DNA of 64,000 nucleotides from contig CANMHG010000001.1 in assembly GCA_947497585.1 (NCBI GenBank), positions 496,001 to 560,000 of the forward strand, written 5' to 3'. The stretch is from an uncultured Bacillaceae bacterium. Its GTDB lineage: Bacteria > Bacillota > Bacilli > Bacillales > Bacillaceae_L. Under the pieces are notes generated by a model. The model did no database searches. It was given only the letters and a program-made list of their open reading frames with translations, and had not been told where the DNA came from. Positions 49,184 to 58,643 of the stretch are shown piece by piece (within the stretch, counting starts at the first letter, position 1; every line of letters starts with the position of its first letter). The position numbers and the translations under genes are program-made.

Positions 49184-49348
49184 AACAATTTTCCTTTCCG
49201 ATACACTCATAGATGTCGATTCCATAATAGATAATATCTACAAAGACATTATATTGCAACAGTTTAATATTATATATATAAAATTAGTTTATTTGTCTTA
49301 GTTTTGTTAAGATGTTTATATGAATTTTATAGGAAAGAAGGGAAGTCT

Positions 49349-50614
49349 GTGAATCAAGTACAAAACACTGAGCAAGAAAGGGTAATCTTAGTAGGATGTC
49401 AATTAGCCGATATGGATGAAACTCGTTTTGAATATTCTCTTGAGGAACTTCAATCATTAACTAAGACTGCAAGAGGTCAGGTAGTGGCAATTCTTACACA
49501 AAAGAGAGAGAGAAGACATTCTGCTACCTATATAGGGAAAGGAAAGGTTGAAGAATTAGTTAACCTAGAGAGTGAACTACAACCTGATATCATAATTTTT
49601 AATGATGAGCTTTCTCCTAGTCAGGTGAGAAATTTGTCGGAAAAATTACAAGCACGTATTATTGATAGGACACAGTTAATATTAGATATTTTTGCTTCAA
49701 GAGCGAATTCGAAGGAAGGTAAACTGCAGGTAGAGCTTGCTCAATTACAGTATTTACTTCCTCGTCTTATAGGTAAGGGGCTTCAGTTGTCTCGTTTAGG
49801 GGGAGGTATCGGTACAAGAGGTCCGGGTGAAACCAAACTTGAATCTGACAGAAGACATATTCGTAGACGGCTTGATGATATTAAACAACAGTTATCCGTC
49901 ATAGTTGAGCATCGAGAGCGTTATCGTGAGCGCAGGAAGAAAAATAATGCCTATCAAATTGCCCTAGTTGGATATACAAATGCAGGAAAATCAACAGTGT
50001 TTAATCGGATAACAGAAGCTGGAACTTTTGAAGAAAATCTCTTGTTCGCAACCCTTGATCCGATGACAAGAAAGATGATCCTGCCATGTGGATTAACGAC
50101 CTTATTGACAGATACGGTAGGATTTATTCAAGACTTGCCAACGGCTTTAGTTGCAGCCTTTAGATCAACCTTAGAAGAGGTTAAAGAGGCTGACTTGATC
50201 CTTCATGTTGTTGATTCGTCAAATCCAGATTCATTTAATCATGAAAAAACGGTATATGAAATTTTAGATGAACTTAAGGTTGAGGGAATACCTATTGTTA
50301 CAGTCTATAATAAAGCAGACAAGAAACATCCTGATTTTGTTCCGAGTTCAACTAATGATTCAATTGTTATAAGTGCATTTGATCAAAATGATCTCCTTGA
50401 CTTAAAGTTAAAGGTAGAAGATGAGATGATTCATATGATGAACGAATATCGAGTTTCATTACCTAGTACAGAAGGAAAATTACTAGCTAGCTTAAAAAGT
50501 GATACGATCCTGAAGGATTTACATTATAATGATAGTACGGAAAGGTATGAGTGTAATGGGTTTATTTTGCCTAGTCACACACTATCCGGACAACTAAAGA
50601 ATTTTCAAGCGTAA
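49349..50614 (+). CDS. hflX: GTPase HflX
   Basis: 421-aa ribosome-associated GTPase that splits stalled or hibernating ribosomes in homologues. The N-terminal HflX domain ([24 protein letters not shown]), a coiled linker ([17 protein letters not shown]) and the G domain with G1 GYTNAGKST at 208-216, G3 DTVGF, G4 NKAD. The GTG at 49349 follows AAGAAGGGAAG and fits the family start. The open frame extends 15 codons upstream without a ribosome site. ynbB starts 12 bases after the stop. Confidence 0.95.
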   Translation: MNQVQNTEQERVILVGCQLADMDETRFEYSLEELQSLTKTARGQVVAILTQKRERRHSATYIGKGKVEELVNLESELQPDIIIFNDELSPSQVRNLSEKLQARIIDRTQLILDIFASRANSKEGKLQVELAQLQYLLPRLIGKGLQLSRLGGGIGTRGPGETKLESDRRHIRRRLDDIKQQLSVIVEHRERYRERRKKNNAYQIALVGYTNAGKSTVFNRITEAGTFEENLLFATLDPMTRKMILPCGLTTLLTDTVGFIQDLPTALVAAFRSTLEEVKEADLILHVVDSSNPDSFNHEKTVYEILDELKVEGIPIVTVYNKADKKHPDFVPSSTNDSIVISAFDQNDLLDLKLKVEDEMIHMMNEYRVSLPSTEGKLLASLKSDTILKDLHYNDSTERYECNGFILPSHTLSGQLKNFQA

Positions 50615-50626
50615 AAGGAGTAAAAG

Positions 50627-51895
50627 ATGTTTGCACAATTAAATAATGGGGAATTTTTAAAAGGTTTAGTATCTAAGGTAGAAGAAAAAATTGTCGAGCA
50701 ACACAAACAGGTAGATCAAAGAATAGAGGTAAATCAATATCGCGTAATTAAAAGTTTACAGAAGTATAAGGTGAGCGACTCACACTTCATTCCGTCTACA
50801 GGATATGGGTATGATGATATTGGAAGAGATACACTTGAGCAGGTATACGCAGATGTGCTAGGTGGGGAAACTGCTCTTGTTAGACCCCAAATTATCTCAG
50901 GGACTCATGCTATTTCTATCTCCTTATTCGGAATTCTACGCCCTAATGATGAATTGCTATACATTACAGGCAGGCCTTATGATACGCTCGAGGAAATTGT
51001 TGGGTTACGTGGTTCTGGTGTAGGTTCGTTGAAAGAATTTAATATTAGCTATAATACAGTTTATTTAACAGAAGAAGGAACTGTAGACTTTGATGCTGTT
51101 CAAAAGGCAATGAAGAGTAATACAAAAATGATAGGAATTCAACGATCAAAAGGATATGCGACAAGACCATCATTTACAATAGAGCAAATAAAAGAGATGA
51201 TATCCTTCGTCAAAGAAATTAATCCTAATGTTGTCGTTTTTGTTGATAACTGCTATGGAGAATTCGTGGAAGAGCTTGAACCTTGTCACGTTGGAGCCGA
51301 TTTGATGGCGGGCTCCCTCATTAAAAATCCAGGTGGCGGACTTGCAAAAACAGGAGGTTACATAGTAGGGAAGAAAGAATATGTCGAGGCATGTTCTTAC
51401 CGTATGACCTCACCAGGCATTGGTGCAGAAGCGGGGGCGTCTCTTTATAGCTTGCAGGAAATGTATCAAGGTTTTTTTCTTGCACCACATGTTGTGGGAC
51501 AAGCATTAAAAGGATCGATCTTTACCTCTGCAATTTTAGAAGAAATTGGACTAGATACCCACCCAAAATGGGACAGTGAGAGAACAGACTTAATACAATC
51601 TGTTCAGTTTAATGATAGAGACATGATGGTTGCCTTTTGTCAGTCAATTCAATATACTTCACCTATCAATTCTCATGTAACACCTTACCCTGCGTACATG
51701 CCAGGTTATGAAGATGACGTTATAATGGCAGCTGGTACCTTCATTCAAGGTGCGAGTATCGAACTAACTGCAGATGGACCACTTCGACCACCATACGTTG
51801 CTTATGTACAGGGGGGATTAACATATTCCCATGTGAAAATCGCGATTTGTACTGCAATAGATCAATTAATCTCTAAAAAGTTAATAAAAATATAG
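50627..51895 (+). CDS. ynbB: YnbB, methionine gamma-lyase/aluminium-resistance family PLP enzyme
   Basis: 422-aa fold-type I pyridoxal-phosphate protein of the family annotated as aluminium resistance or methionine gamma-lyase. Conserved stretches are GYGYDDIGRDTLEQVYADVLG, ISGTHAIS, and DLMAGSLIKNPGGGLAKTGGYIVG, which holds the likely cofactor lysine; FVDNCYGEF carries the Asp that contacts the ring nitrogen. The real substrate is unknown. AAAAGGAG precedes ATG. The order hflX-ynbB-glnR-glnA is the same as in B. subtilis. Confidence 0.92.
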   Translation: MFAQLNNGEFLKGLVSKVEEKIVEQHKQVDQRIEVNQYRVIKSLQKYKVSDSHFIPSTGYGYDDIGRDTLEQVYADVLGGETALVRPQIISGTHAISISLFGILRPNDELLYITGRPYDTLEEIVGLRGSGVGSLKEFNISYNTVYLTEEGTVDFDAVQKAMKSNTKMIGIQRSKGYATRPSFTIEQIKEMISFVKEINPNVVVFVDNCYGEFVEELEPCHVGADLMAGSLIKNPGGGLAKTGGYIVGKKEYVEACSYRMTSPGIGAEAGASLYSLQEMYQGFFLAPHVVGQALKGSIFTSAILEEIGLDTHPKWDSERTDLIQSVQFNDRDMMVAFCQSIQYTSPINSHVTPYPAYMPGYEDDVIMAAGTFIQGASIELTADGPLRPPYVAYVQGGLTYSHVKIAICTAIDQLISKKLIKI

Positions 51896-51896
51896 G

Positions 51897-51928
51897 AAAA
51901 AGGATAACTTAAGTTGTCCTTTTTTTAT
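51897..51928 (+). terminator. Terminator after ynbB
   Basis: Stem of about 10 bp (AAAGGATAAC/GTTGTCCTTT) with a TTAA loop and seven T. Confidence 0.82.
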
Positions 51929-51941
51929 ACTAAAAATTATA

Positions 51942-51981
51942 TGTTAGATTACCTAACATGGTATTGACACTTTTCCTAACA
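51942..51981 (+). promoter_or_regulatory. Two GlnR operators of glnRA
   Basis: Site 1, TGTTAGATTACCTAACA (51942-51958), is a perfect palindrome matching TGTNAN7TNACA exactly. Site 2, TGACACTTTTCCTAACA (51965-51981), has one mismatch and overlaps the -35. This reproduces the two-operator layout of the B. subtilis glnRA promoter. Confidence 0.9.
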
Positions 51982-51992
51982 TGACATATAAT
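51964..51992 (+). promoter_or_regulatory. glnRA sigma-A promoter
   Basis: TTGACA, 17 bases, TATAAT: full consensus, so strong unless repressed by GlnR bound to the overlapping operator. Confidence 0.92.
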
Positions 51993-52023
51993 GTGGTTAT
52001 ATAAAGCAAAAGGAGGAACTGCT

Positions 52024-52422
52024 GTGAGTGACGACATGAGACGATCGATGCCATTGTTTCCAATCGGAATAGTGATGCAACTAACAGAGTTGTCTGCTCG
52101 GCAAATCCGCTACTATGAAGAAAATGAATTAATCTTTCCAGCAAGGACAGAAGGTAATAGAAGGATGTTTTCCTTTAATGATGTTGACCGTCTCCTCGAA
52201 ATTAAGAAATTGATTGAACAAGGAGTAAACTTAGCTGGAATCAAACAACTCTTTGAAATGAAGAAGCAAGTAGAACAACAAGAAATGATTGAAGATAGGC
52301 CAGCTAAAAAAGACTTATCTGATATCGAATTGAGGAAACTATTAAAAGCAGAATTAATTGATGCAGGAAGGTTTAACAGATCTACCTTAAGACAAGGTGA
52401 TATGTCTAGATTTTTTCATTAA
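52024..52422 (+). CDS. glnR: Nitrogen repressor GlnR
   Basis: 132-aa MerR-family repressor of glnRA, activated through feedback-inhibited glutamine synthetase. N-terminal winged helix ([32 protein letters not shown] shortened: [15 protein letters not shown] and GNRRMFSF), a coiled coil, and the conserved C-terminal tail [10 protein letters not shown] that contacts GlnA. GTG start after AAAGGAGG. The linker at residues 88-98 differs from B. subtilis. glnA follows 43 bases on. Confidence 0.97.
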   Translation: MSDDMRRSMPLFPIGIVMQLTELSARQIRYYEENELIFPARTEGNRRMFSFNDVDRLLEIKKLIEQGVNLAGIKQLFEMKKQVEQQEMIEDRPAKKDLSDIELRKLLKAELIDAGRFNRSTLRQGDMSRFFH

Positions 52423-52465
52423 TTGATGAAGCGTTACACTCAAATTTTTAGGGGGAATTATTAAA

Positions 52466-53800
52466 ATGGCAAAGTTTTCTAAAGAAGATATTTTTCGCAT
52501 TGTAAAGGAAGAAAATGTTAAGTATATTCGTCTACAATTTACGGATATCCTTGGAACAATTAAAAATGTTGAGATTCCAGTTAGTCAACTTGAAAAAGCA
52601 CTTGATAATAAAATGATGTTTGATGGTTCTTCGATTGAAGGATTTGTTAGAATTGAAGAGTCTGATATGTATCTATTTCCAGATTTAGATACTTGGGTAA
52701 TCTTCCCTTGGACTGCTGAAAAAGGAAAGGTAGCACGACTAATTTGTGATATCTATAATGCAGATGGAACACCATTTGCAGGTGATCCACGTACGAATTT
52801 AAAACGCATGTTAAAAGAGATGGAAGAATTAGGATTCACAGATTTCAACTTAGGGCCAGAGCCAGAATTCTTCTTATTCAAATTAGACGCAAAAGGTGAA
52901 CCTACTCTAGAATTGAATGATAATGGTGGTTATTTTGACCTAGCTCCAACAGACTTAGGGGAAAATTGCCGTCGTGATATCGTATTAGAACTAGAAGAGA
53001 TGGGCTTTGAAGTTGAAGCTTCTCACCACGAAGTAGCACCTGGTCAACACGAAATTGATTTTAAATATGCAAATGCATTAAAAGCATGTGATGACATTCA
53101 AACATTCAAATTAGTAGTAAAAACAATTGCTCGTAAACATGGACTTCATGCTACATTTATGCCAAAGCCATTATTCGGAGTGAATGGCTCAGGAATGCAC
53201 TGTAACGTTTCATTATTTAGTAACGGAAAAAATGCATTCTATGACACTTCAGGTAATTTAGAACTAAGTGATACTGCTCGTCAATTCATTGCTGGGGTCC
53301 TTAAGCATGCACCTGGATTTACAGCTGTAACAAACCCTACAGTAAATTCATATAAGCGTTTAGTTCCTGGTTATGAAGCACCTTGTTATGTAGCGTGGTC
53401 TGCTCGTAACAGAAGTCCACTTATCCGTATTCCTGCTTCACGTGGAGTAAGTACTCGTGTTGAGGTTAGAAGTGTAGACCCTGCAGCAAACCCATACCTA
53501 GCAATGGCTGTACTTTTAGCTGCTGGTCTTGATGGAATTAAGAATAAATTAACTCCTCCAGCACCTATTGATCGTAATATATATGTAATGAACAAAGCAG
53601 AGCGTTTAGAAGCGGGAATCGAAGACCTTCCAGCAACTTTAGCTCAAGCTCTTGATCAGCTTAAAAAAGACGAAGTGATCATAAATGCACTAGGTGAACA
53701 CTTGTTCGAACATTTTGTTGAAGCTAAAGAGATTGAATGGGATATGTTCCGCACTCAAGTACATCCTTGGGAAAGAGAACAATATATGTCAATGTACTAA
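52466..53800 (+). CDS. glnA: Glutamine synthetase, type I-alpha
   Basis: 444-aa ammonia-assimilating enzyme and, in its feedback-inhibited form, co-regulator of GlnR and TnrA. Motifs: [61 protein letters not shown]. No adenylylation tyrosine loop, as expected for the GSI-alpha group. The length equals B. subtilis GlnA. AGGGGGAA precedes the ATG. Ends the glnRA operon at a terminator. Confidence 0.99.
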   Translation: MAKFSKEDIFRIVKEENVKYIRLQFTDILGTIKNVEIPVSQLEKALDNKMMFDGSSIEGFVRIEESDMYLFPDLDTWVIFPWTAEKGKVARLICDIYNADGTPFAGDPRTNLKRMLKEMEELGFTDFNLGPEPEFFLFKLDAKGEPTLELNDNGGYFDLAPTDLGENCRRDIVLELEEMGFEVEASHHEVAPGQHEIDFKYANALKACDDIQTFKLVVKTIARKHGLHATFMPKPLFGVNGSGMHCNVSLFSNGKNAFYDTSGNLELSDTARQFIAGVLKHAPGFTAVTNPTVNSYKRLVPGYEAPCYVAWSARNRSPLIRIPASRGVSTRVEVRSVDPAANPYLAMAVLLAAGLDGIKNKLTPPAPIDRNIYVMNKAERLEAGIEDLPATLAQALDQLKKDEVIINALGEHLFEHFVEAKEIEWDMFRTQVHPWEREQYMSMY

Positions 53801-53807
53801 AAATATC

Positions 53808-53838
53808 AACCTTCTGGCTATGCCAGAGGGTTTTTAAT
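53808..53838 (+). terminator. Terminator after glnA
   Basis: 11-bp stem AACCTTCTGGC/GCCAGAGGGTT (one G-U), 3-nt loop, T run. Confidence 0.88.
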
Positions 53839-53857
53839 AATCTTATAAACCATATAA

Positions 53858-53897
53858 AAAAAGGAAGACCGCTAATTTATAGCAGTCTTCCTTTTTA
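53858..53897 (-). terminator. Terminator of lexA, bidirectional
   Basis: About 15-bp stem built on GGAAGACNGCTA with a 6-nt loop, flanked by A on one side and T on the other, three bases after the lexA stop on the minus strand. Confidence 0.88.
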
Positions 53898-53900
53898 CGC

Positions 53901-54524
53901 TTAGTGAACTGTACGATATACACCAATTACTTTTCCTAGGATAGAAACATTTCGTAGGATAATAGGTTCTAAGCTTGAATTCTCAGGTTGCAAACGAATA
54001 TAGTCCTTTTCTTTAAAGAAACGCTTAACCGTTGCCTCATCATCCTCGGTCATAGCTACAACAATATCTCCGTTATTGGCTGTTTGTTGTTGGCGGACGA
54101 TAACCAAATCACCATCGAGAATCCCAGCTTCAATCATACTTTCTCCCATAATTTCTAACATGAATACATTATCGTCAGGAGATACAAACCGATCTGGTAG
54201 TGGGAAAAATTCTTCAATATTTTCAACAGCTGTTATAGGAAGCCCTGCAGTAACCTTACCGATAATTGGAACGTTTATTACGTTGCTTTTAGGAATATGG
54301 CTAGATGAGTCAAGTTCTAGTATTTCAATTGCTCTAGGTTTTGTAGGATCTCTACGTATCAATCCTTTACTTTCTAACCTAGATAAATGACCATGAACAG
54401 TTGAACTAGATGCTAAACCAACCGCCTCCCCAATTTCACGAACAGAAGGCGGATACCCTTTTGCTTTAACTTCTTCTTTAATAAAGTTTAAGATATCCTG
54501 TTGCCTCTTTGATATTTTTGTCAT
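53901..54524 (-). CDS. lexA: SOS repressor LexA (DinR)
   Basis: 207-aa repressor of DNA-damage genes. N-terminal winged helix ([34 protein letters not shown]), autocleavage site Ala93-Gly94 in VTAGLP, catalytic Ser129 in MGESM and Lys167 in EATVKRF. The ribosome site GAGGTG lies eight bases before the ATG. Divergent from yneA with LexA boxes between, so it represses itself and its neighbour. Confidence 0.98.
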   Translation of the reverse strand: MTKISKRQQDILNFIKEEVKAKGYPPSVREIGEAVGLASSSTVHGHLSRLESKGLIRRDPTKPRAIEILELDSSSHIPKSNVINVPIIGKVTAGLPITAVENIEEFFPLPDRFVSPDDNVFMLEIMGESMIEAGILDGDLVIVRQQQTANNGDIVVAMTEDDEATVKRFFKEKDYIRLQPENSSLEPIILRNVSILGKVIGVYRTVH

Positions 54525-54559
54525 CCGCTTGCACCTCGTATCTTCTATTAATTAACTAG

Positions 54560-54588
54560 ATTATAGCATGATTTTCCTATTAGTACAA
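54560..54588 (-). promoter_or_regulatory. lexA promoter
   Basis: On the minus strand TTGTAC (54588-54583), 17 bases, TATAAT (54565-54560). The first LexA box overlaps the -35. Confidence 0.82.
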
Positions 54589-54668
54589 ACATAAGTTCGA
54601 AAAAAGACGTTGACTAAAAACGTTTGTTCGTATTATACTAAAAATATAAACATACGAACAAGCATTCG
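54586..54668. promoter_or_regulatory. Three LexA boxes between lexA and yneA
   Basis: CAAACATAAGTTCG (54586-54599, one mismatch to CGAACN4GTTCG), AAAACGTTTGTTCG (54617-54630, two mismatches) and CGAACAAGCATTCG (54655-54668, one mismatch). The first covers the lexA -35, the second lies between the -35 and -10 of yneA, the third just after it. Confidence 0.85.
54610..54639 (+). promoter_or_regulatory. yneA promoter
   Basis: TTGACT (54610-54615), 18 bases, TATACT (54634-54639), with a LexA box in the spacer. Confidence 0.75.
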
Positions 54669-54686
54669 TGTTGGGGGGTAATTAAT

Positions 54687-55010
54687 ATGAAAGAAAGAAA
54701 AATATCAGCAATCTATTATGTTTTATTTACATTTTTATTAATCTCTATGACTTTTGCAATTAGTGATTCTACTATACAAACACATAACCAAGAGAGTTAT
54801 CTAGAGATTACAATAAATTATGGTGATACACTATGGGAAATAAATAACGCATATAAGGAAAAGCACAACCTTAGTTTTTCAGACTTTGTTACCTGGGTAG
54901 AAAAAAATAACGGAGTAGACTCAAATCAGTTAAAGCCAGGCGATACACTTTTTATTCCAATTAAATCCATCGAAGATCTTGATACACTTCATACATATGC
55001 TAGTGAATAA
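54687..55010 (+). CDS. yneA: SOS cell-division inhibitor YneA
   Basis: 107-aa protein that delays septation during the SOS response. An N-terminal membrane helix (ISAIYYVLFTFLLISMTFA) is followed by an extracytoplasmic LysM domain (ITINYGDTLWEINNAYKE to LKPGDTLFIPI). GGGGGG precedes ATG. The neighbouring recombinase gene yneB found in B. subtilis is absent; ynzC follows after 140 bases without recognisable content. Confidence 0.93.
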   Translation: MKERKISAIYYVLFTFLLISMTFAISDSTIQTHNQESYLEITINYGDTLWEINNAYKEKHNLSFSDFVTWVEKNNGVDSNQLKPGDTLFIPIKSIEDLDTLHTYASE

Positions 55011-55150
55011 TCTATTACGTATAAAAGGAAAATTTAGAAGGTAAAAGATAACAAGGTAACAAAACTCTATAAGTCTGATAGCTTGTAAACCTCAGCTTAC
55101 TTTAGTAAGATGGAAACTATCCATAAATGTTTGTAAGAGAGGTTTGAAAA

Positions 55151-55381
55151 ATGCTATCAAAAGAAAAAATTGCTCGAATTAATGAGCTTTCAAAAAAATC
55201 AAAAAATGAAGGCTTAACTTCTGAGGAAGTGGTTGAGCAGCAAGAATTACGAAAAGAATATATACAAACCTTTAGAAATTCAATGACAGATACTCTTCAC
55301 ACCGTGAAAATTGTTGATCCAAACGGTACTGACGTTACTCCTGAAAAGTTGAAAAAGAGTAAAAATCAACGATTAAATTAA
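55151..55381 (+). CDS. ynzC: DUF896 protein YnzC
   Basis: 76-aa two-helix hairpin protein (LSKEKIARINELSKKSKNEGL shortened: KIARINELSKKSK; LRKEYIQTFRNSM), then VDPNGTDVTPEKL. B. subtilis YnzC belongs to the yneA SOS operon; its function is unknown. Start at ATG after AGAGAGG. A terminator follows. Confidence 0.93.
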   Translation: MLSKEKIARINELSKKSKNEGLTSEEVVEQQELRKEYIQTFRNSMTDTLHTVKIVDPNGTDVTPEKLKKSKNQRLN

Positions 55382-55393
55382 ATTATTCATTGG

Positions 55394-55430
55394 AAGAATA
55401 CATAGGTATGCTATGTATTCTTATTTTATT
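55394..55430 (+). terminator. Terminator after ynzC
   Basis: Perfect 12-bp stem AAGAATACATAG/CTATGTATTCTT, 5-nt loop, T-rich tail. Confidence 0.85.
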
Positions 55431-55487
55431 GTGCATACTACTCATATTGACGGTGAAATTAATTCTTGACAATTCAGTGAAGAAGAG

Positions 55488-55516
55488 TTGTACATTTTTC
55501 TTCGTCAATATATGAT
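55488..55516 (+). promoter_or_regulatory. Probable tkt promoter
   Basis: TTGTAC, 17 bases, TATGAT, 47 bases before the tkt start. A consensus TTGACA at 55466 lacks a matching -10. Confidence 0.5.
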
Positions 55517-55562
55517 AGTAGAGTATACATAGAGGTTTTATTAGAAAGGATGAACGTTACAA

Positions 55563-57569
55563 ATGACACATACTATTGAAGATTTGGCGATTGGTTCGAT
55601 TCGTACACTATCAATTGACGCGATTGAAAAGGCAAATTCAGGTCATCCGGGAATGCCAATGGGTGCTGCGCCTATGGCATATTCGCTATGGACAAAACAC
55701 ATGAACATTAGTCCTAGCAACCCTGAGTGGTTCAATCGTGACCGATTTGTATTATCTGCTGGCCATGGTTCAATGTTACTTTATAGTTTATTACACTTAA
55801 GTGGATATGAGCTTTCAATTGACGATTTAAAAGGATTCAGACAATGGGGTAGTAAAACACCTGGACATCCTGAATTTGGTCATACCCCTGGAGTAGATGC
55901 AACAACTGGTCCACTTGGACAAGGTATTGCGATGGCAGTTGGGATGGCAATGGCAGAACGTCACTTGGCTAAAACTTATAATAAAGAAAGTTTTGAAGTA
56001 GTAGATCATTTTACATATAGTATTTGTGGTGATGGTGATTTAATGGAAGGTGTATCTGCTGAGGCTGCTTCATTAGCCGGTCACCTAAAATTAGGAAAAC
56101 TAGTTGTTTTATACGATTCAAACGATATCTCTTTAGATGGGGATCTTGATCGCTCATTCTCAGAGAGTGTTCAAAAGCGTTTTGATTCATATGGCTGGCA
56201 ATATATCCGTGTAGAAGATGGAAATAGTATTGAAGAGATTTCACGGGCAATTGAAGAGGCAAAAGGTGATCAGTCCCGTCCGACATTAATTGAAGTTAAG
56301 ACCACGATTGGATATGGATCGCCAAACAGAGCTGGTACATCAGGAGTTCATGGCGCACCACTAGGAGTAGATGAGACAAAACTTACAAAGGAAACCTACA
56401 ATTGGACATTCGAAAATGATTTTCACGTTCCTGATGAGGTTTACTCACATTTCCATTCAACAATCCTTGAGCCAGGTAAAAAGAAAGTACAAGAATGGAA
56501 TCAATTGTTCTCTCAATATAAAGAAAAATATCCCGAGTTAGGTAATCAATTAGATGCAGCGATTTCTGGAAAACTACCAGAAGGCTGGGAGACTCAATTA
56601 CCTACTTATGAGGTTGGAAAAAGCCTTGCTTCGCGTGCATCCTCAGGTGAAGCATTAAATGCTATCGCGAAGCATGTTCCACAATTCTTTGGGGGTTCAG
56701 CAGACCTTGCTGGGTCTAACAACACAATGATTAAAGGTGCAAACGACTTCACTCCAGAAGATTATAGTGGCCGTAATATTTGGTTTGGTGTTCGTGAGTT
56801 TGCGATGGGTGCTGCTCTTAACGGAATGGCACTACATGGTGGCGTGAAAGTTTATGGAGGTACATTCTTCGTATTCTCTGATTACTTACGACCTGCTATT
56901 CGATTAGCTGCTTTAATGAAACTTCCGGTTACCTATGTGTTCACACATGACAGCATTGCAGTTGGAGAAGATGGACCTACTCATGAGCCTATTGAGCAAC
57001 TTCCTTCCTTGCGTGCAATGCCACACCTTGGAGTTATTCGTCCAGCTGATGGAAATGAAACAGTTGCTGCTTGGAGATTAGCTATTGAGTCAACAGATAA
57101 GCCAACCGTATTAGTCTTAACGCGTCAAAATCTTCCGACGCTTCCTGGTACTAGTGAAAAGGCCTACGATGGTGTTAAAAAAGGTGCTTATGTTATTTCA
57201 GAGGCACAAAATAATAACCCTGAAGGGATTTTACTCGCTTCTGGTTCTGAGGTAAATCTTGCTGTCAGCGCTCAACAGGAACTAGCAAACCAGGGTATTC
57301 ACGTATCAGTAGTAAGTATGCCTTCATGGGACCGTTTTGAACAACAGACTCAAGAATATAAAGATTCAGTTATTCCTAAGTCAGTTAAAAAACGTCTTGG
57401 AATTGAAATGGCATCATCACTTGGCTGGGAAAAGTATACTGGTGATGAAGGTGAAGTTCTGGCGATTAATGACTTTGGTGCTTCTGCTCCTGGACCGAAA
57501 ATTATGGAAGAGTATGGATTCTCTGTGCAGAATGTTGTAGCACGTATGAGAAAAATTTTAAATAAATAG
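55563..57569 (+). CDS. tkt: Transketolase
   Basis: 668-aa thiamine-diphosphate enzyme of the pentose phosphate pathway, moving two-carbon units between sugar phosphates. N-terminal [23 protein letters not shown], the thiamine motif GDGDLMEG with SNDISLDG after it, and the pyrimidine domain with [16 protein letters not shown] and [15 protein letters not shown]. Length is as usual for bacteria. AGAAAGGATG precedes the ATG. Followed by a long hairpin. Confidence 0.98.
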   Translation: MTHTIEDLAIGSIRTLSIDAIEKANSGHPGMPMGAAPMAYSLWTKHMNISPSNPEWFNRDRFVLSAGHGSMLLYSLLHLSGYELSIDDLKGFRQWGSKTPGHPEFGHTPGVDATTGPLGQGIAMAVGMAMAERHLAKTYNKESFEVVDHFTYSICGDGDLMEGVSAEAASLAGHLKLGKLVVLYDSNDISLDGDLDRSFSESVQKRFDSYGWQYIRVEDGNSIEEISRAIEEAKGDQSRPTLIEVKTTIGYGSPNRAGTSGVHGAPLGVDETKLTKETYNWTFENDFHVPDEVYSHFHSTILEPGKKKVQEWNQLFSQYKEKYPELGNQLDAAISGKLPEGWETQLPTYEVGKSLASRASSGEALNAIAKHVPQFFGGSADLAGSNNTMIKGANDFTPEDYSGRNIWFGVREFAMGAALNGMALHGGVKVYGGTFFVFSDYLRPAIRLAALMKLPVTYVFTHDSIAVGEDGPTHEPIEQLPSLRAMPHLGVIRPADGNETVAAWRLAIESTDKPTVLVLTRQNLPTLPGTSEKAYDGVKKGAYVISEAQNNNPEGILLASGSEVNLAVSAQQELANQGIHVSVVSMPSWDRFEQQTQEYKDSVIPKSVKKRLGIEMASSLGWEKYTGDEGEVLAINDFGASAPGPKIMEEYGFSVQNVVARMRKILNK

Positions 57570-57585
57570 GTTTTACTTTTAAAGG

Positions 57586-57656
57586 GTGCCAAGTATTACT
57601 TACATTAAGCATGTTTAAACCAAACAGACCTTAATGATTGAGTTAATAGTTGGCAC
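57586..57656 (+). terminator. Long imperfect hairpin after tkt
   Basis: Outer arms GTGCCAA (57586-57592) and TTGGCAC (57650-57656), then TATTA/TAATA, and inner arms ATTAAG/CTTAAT around a 20-nt loop, with unpaired bases between. The tail TTCTTTCG is only moderately T-rich. Could be a terminator, a stability element or an operator; see findings. Confidence 0.45.
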
Positions 57657-57676
57657 TTCTTTCGCTTTCGGGTGTT

Positions 57677-57684
57677 TTCGACAA
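57677..57684 (-). promoter_or_regulatory. Spo0A box of sirA
   Basis: Exact TTGTCGAA on the minus strand, about 54 bases upstream of a TATAAT (57738-57743) that has no good -35. sirA is activated by Spo0A-P in B. subtilis. Confidence 0.7.
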
Positions 57685-57776
57685 AAGTAGTGATATATTT
57701 TCTCCATTTTCAGACAATATCAATTTTACTTGTCCTGTATAATGGTGGTACTATACATTACCGGGGAGCGATGGGG

Positions 57777-58217
57777 ATGAGACGATATCATATTTATCTG
57801 ATAGAAGAGGAAATTGCTAGTCATTATTTCGGTCGTGAAGCGAAAATCTATGAACTTTTCTGTGAATACGAAAATGTTGAAAATAAACATAAGGCTCAAT
57901 TACGAAAGCAAATCGACTATGTAACTAGACCAATACCTACGTTGCATATTCATCAATGTATTGATAGCCTTTTAAGAAAACGAACAGATTACCTGAATGA
58001 GCGAAATGTACATAAACTGATGATAAATAGTAACAATAGTGAGGCGAGACTAGTAGTACATGACGGATATCTTTTGCTAGAATCATCTGGAAGTTATGAA
58101 GCTGAAACGATTTTCTTTGAAGTATTAAGAAAATATGATCCCTGCTTTTTGGCGATGGATTTCACATTACAACGCCATGGTTGGTTGAACCCTATTAAAG
58201 AAAGAAAATTTGTGTGA
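57777..58217 (+). CDS. sirA: Sporulation inhibitor of replication SirA
   Basis: 146-aa protein that binds DnaA domain I and blocks new initiation once sporulation starts. It matches B. subtilis SirA in EEIASHYFGREAKIYELF, PIPTLHIHQ and the C-terminal block ETIFFEVLRKYDPCFLAMDF ending GWLNPIKER. ATG at 57777 is chosen: GGGGAG lies eight bases before it, and the frame upstream (from 57672) runs through the promoter. Between tkt and yneF, as in B. subtilis. Confidence 0.93.
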   Translation: MRRYHIYLIEEEIASHYFGREAKIYELFCEYENVENKHKAQLRKQIDYVTRPIPTLHIHQCIDSLLRKRTDYLNERNVHKLMINSNNSEARLVVHDGYLLLESSGSYEAETIFFEVLRKYDPCFLAMDFTLQRHGWLNPIKERKFV

Positions 58218-58316
58218 AAACATGTTATAAAATATAGAGAAATTAGTAAACAAATATTGTATAATTACATTTGGTCTAGTACACTGTAATGTAGACAACA
58301 TGAAGGAGGAAGAAAT

Positions 58317-58538
58317 ATGGGTATTTGGGTACCGATTCTAGTAGGTATTCTAGCACTTCTTGCTGGAGTAGCCCTAGGATTTTTCATTGCACGTAAATAC
58401 ATGATGAACTACTTAAAGAAAAATCCACCGATCAATGAGCAAATGCTTAAGGTAATGATGATGCAAATGGGAATGAAACCATCTCAAAAGAAGATCAATC
58501 AAATGCTAAAAGCAATGAACGGTCAAATGGATAAGTAA
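58317..58538 (+). CDS. yneF: UPF0154 membrane protein YneF
   Basis: 73-aa protein with one N-terminal membrane helix ([21 protein letters not shown]) and a basic, Met-rich tail ([20 protein letters not shown]). Function unknown, widely conserved in Firmicutes. AAGGAGGAAG precedes the ATG. A terminator follows. Confidence 0.95.
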   Translation: MGIWVPILVGILALLAGVALGFFIARKYMMNYLKKNPPINEQMLKVMMMQMGMKPSQKKINQMLKAMNGQMDK

Positions 58539-58546
58539 GATGGACA

Positions 58547-58577
58547 GGCACTCGTCACTGAGTGTCTTTATTTTTTT
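58547..58577 (+). terminator. Terminator after yneF
   Basis: 7-bp stem GGCACTC/GAGTGTC (one G-U) with a 6-nt loop and a T-rich tail. Confidence 0.82.
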
Positions 58578-58643
58578 CTTCCTTGTTTTCTAAATATTTG
58601 ATAAACTATTCAAGTGTTTAAAAGAAGTAGTGGGGGAAAGTTT

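Noticed and set aside
48720..49301. Plus-strand ORFs opposite the TRIC-type channel (48720-48989, 49098-49301)
   Set aside because: Frames opposite a well-supported membrane protein; no ribosome sites or recognisable products.
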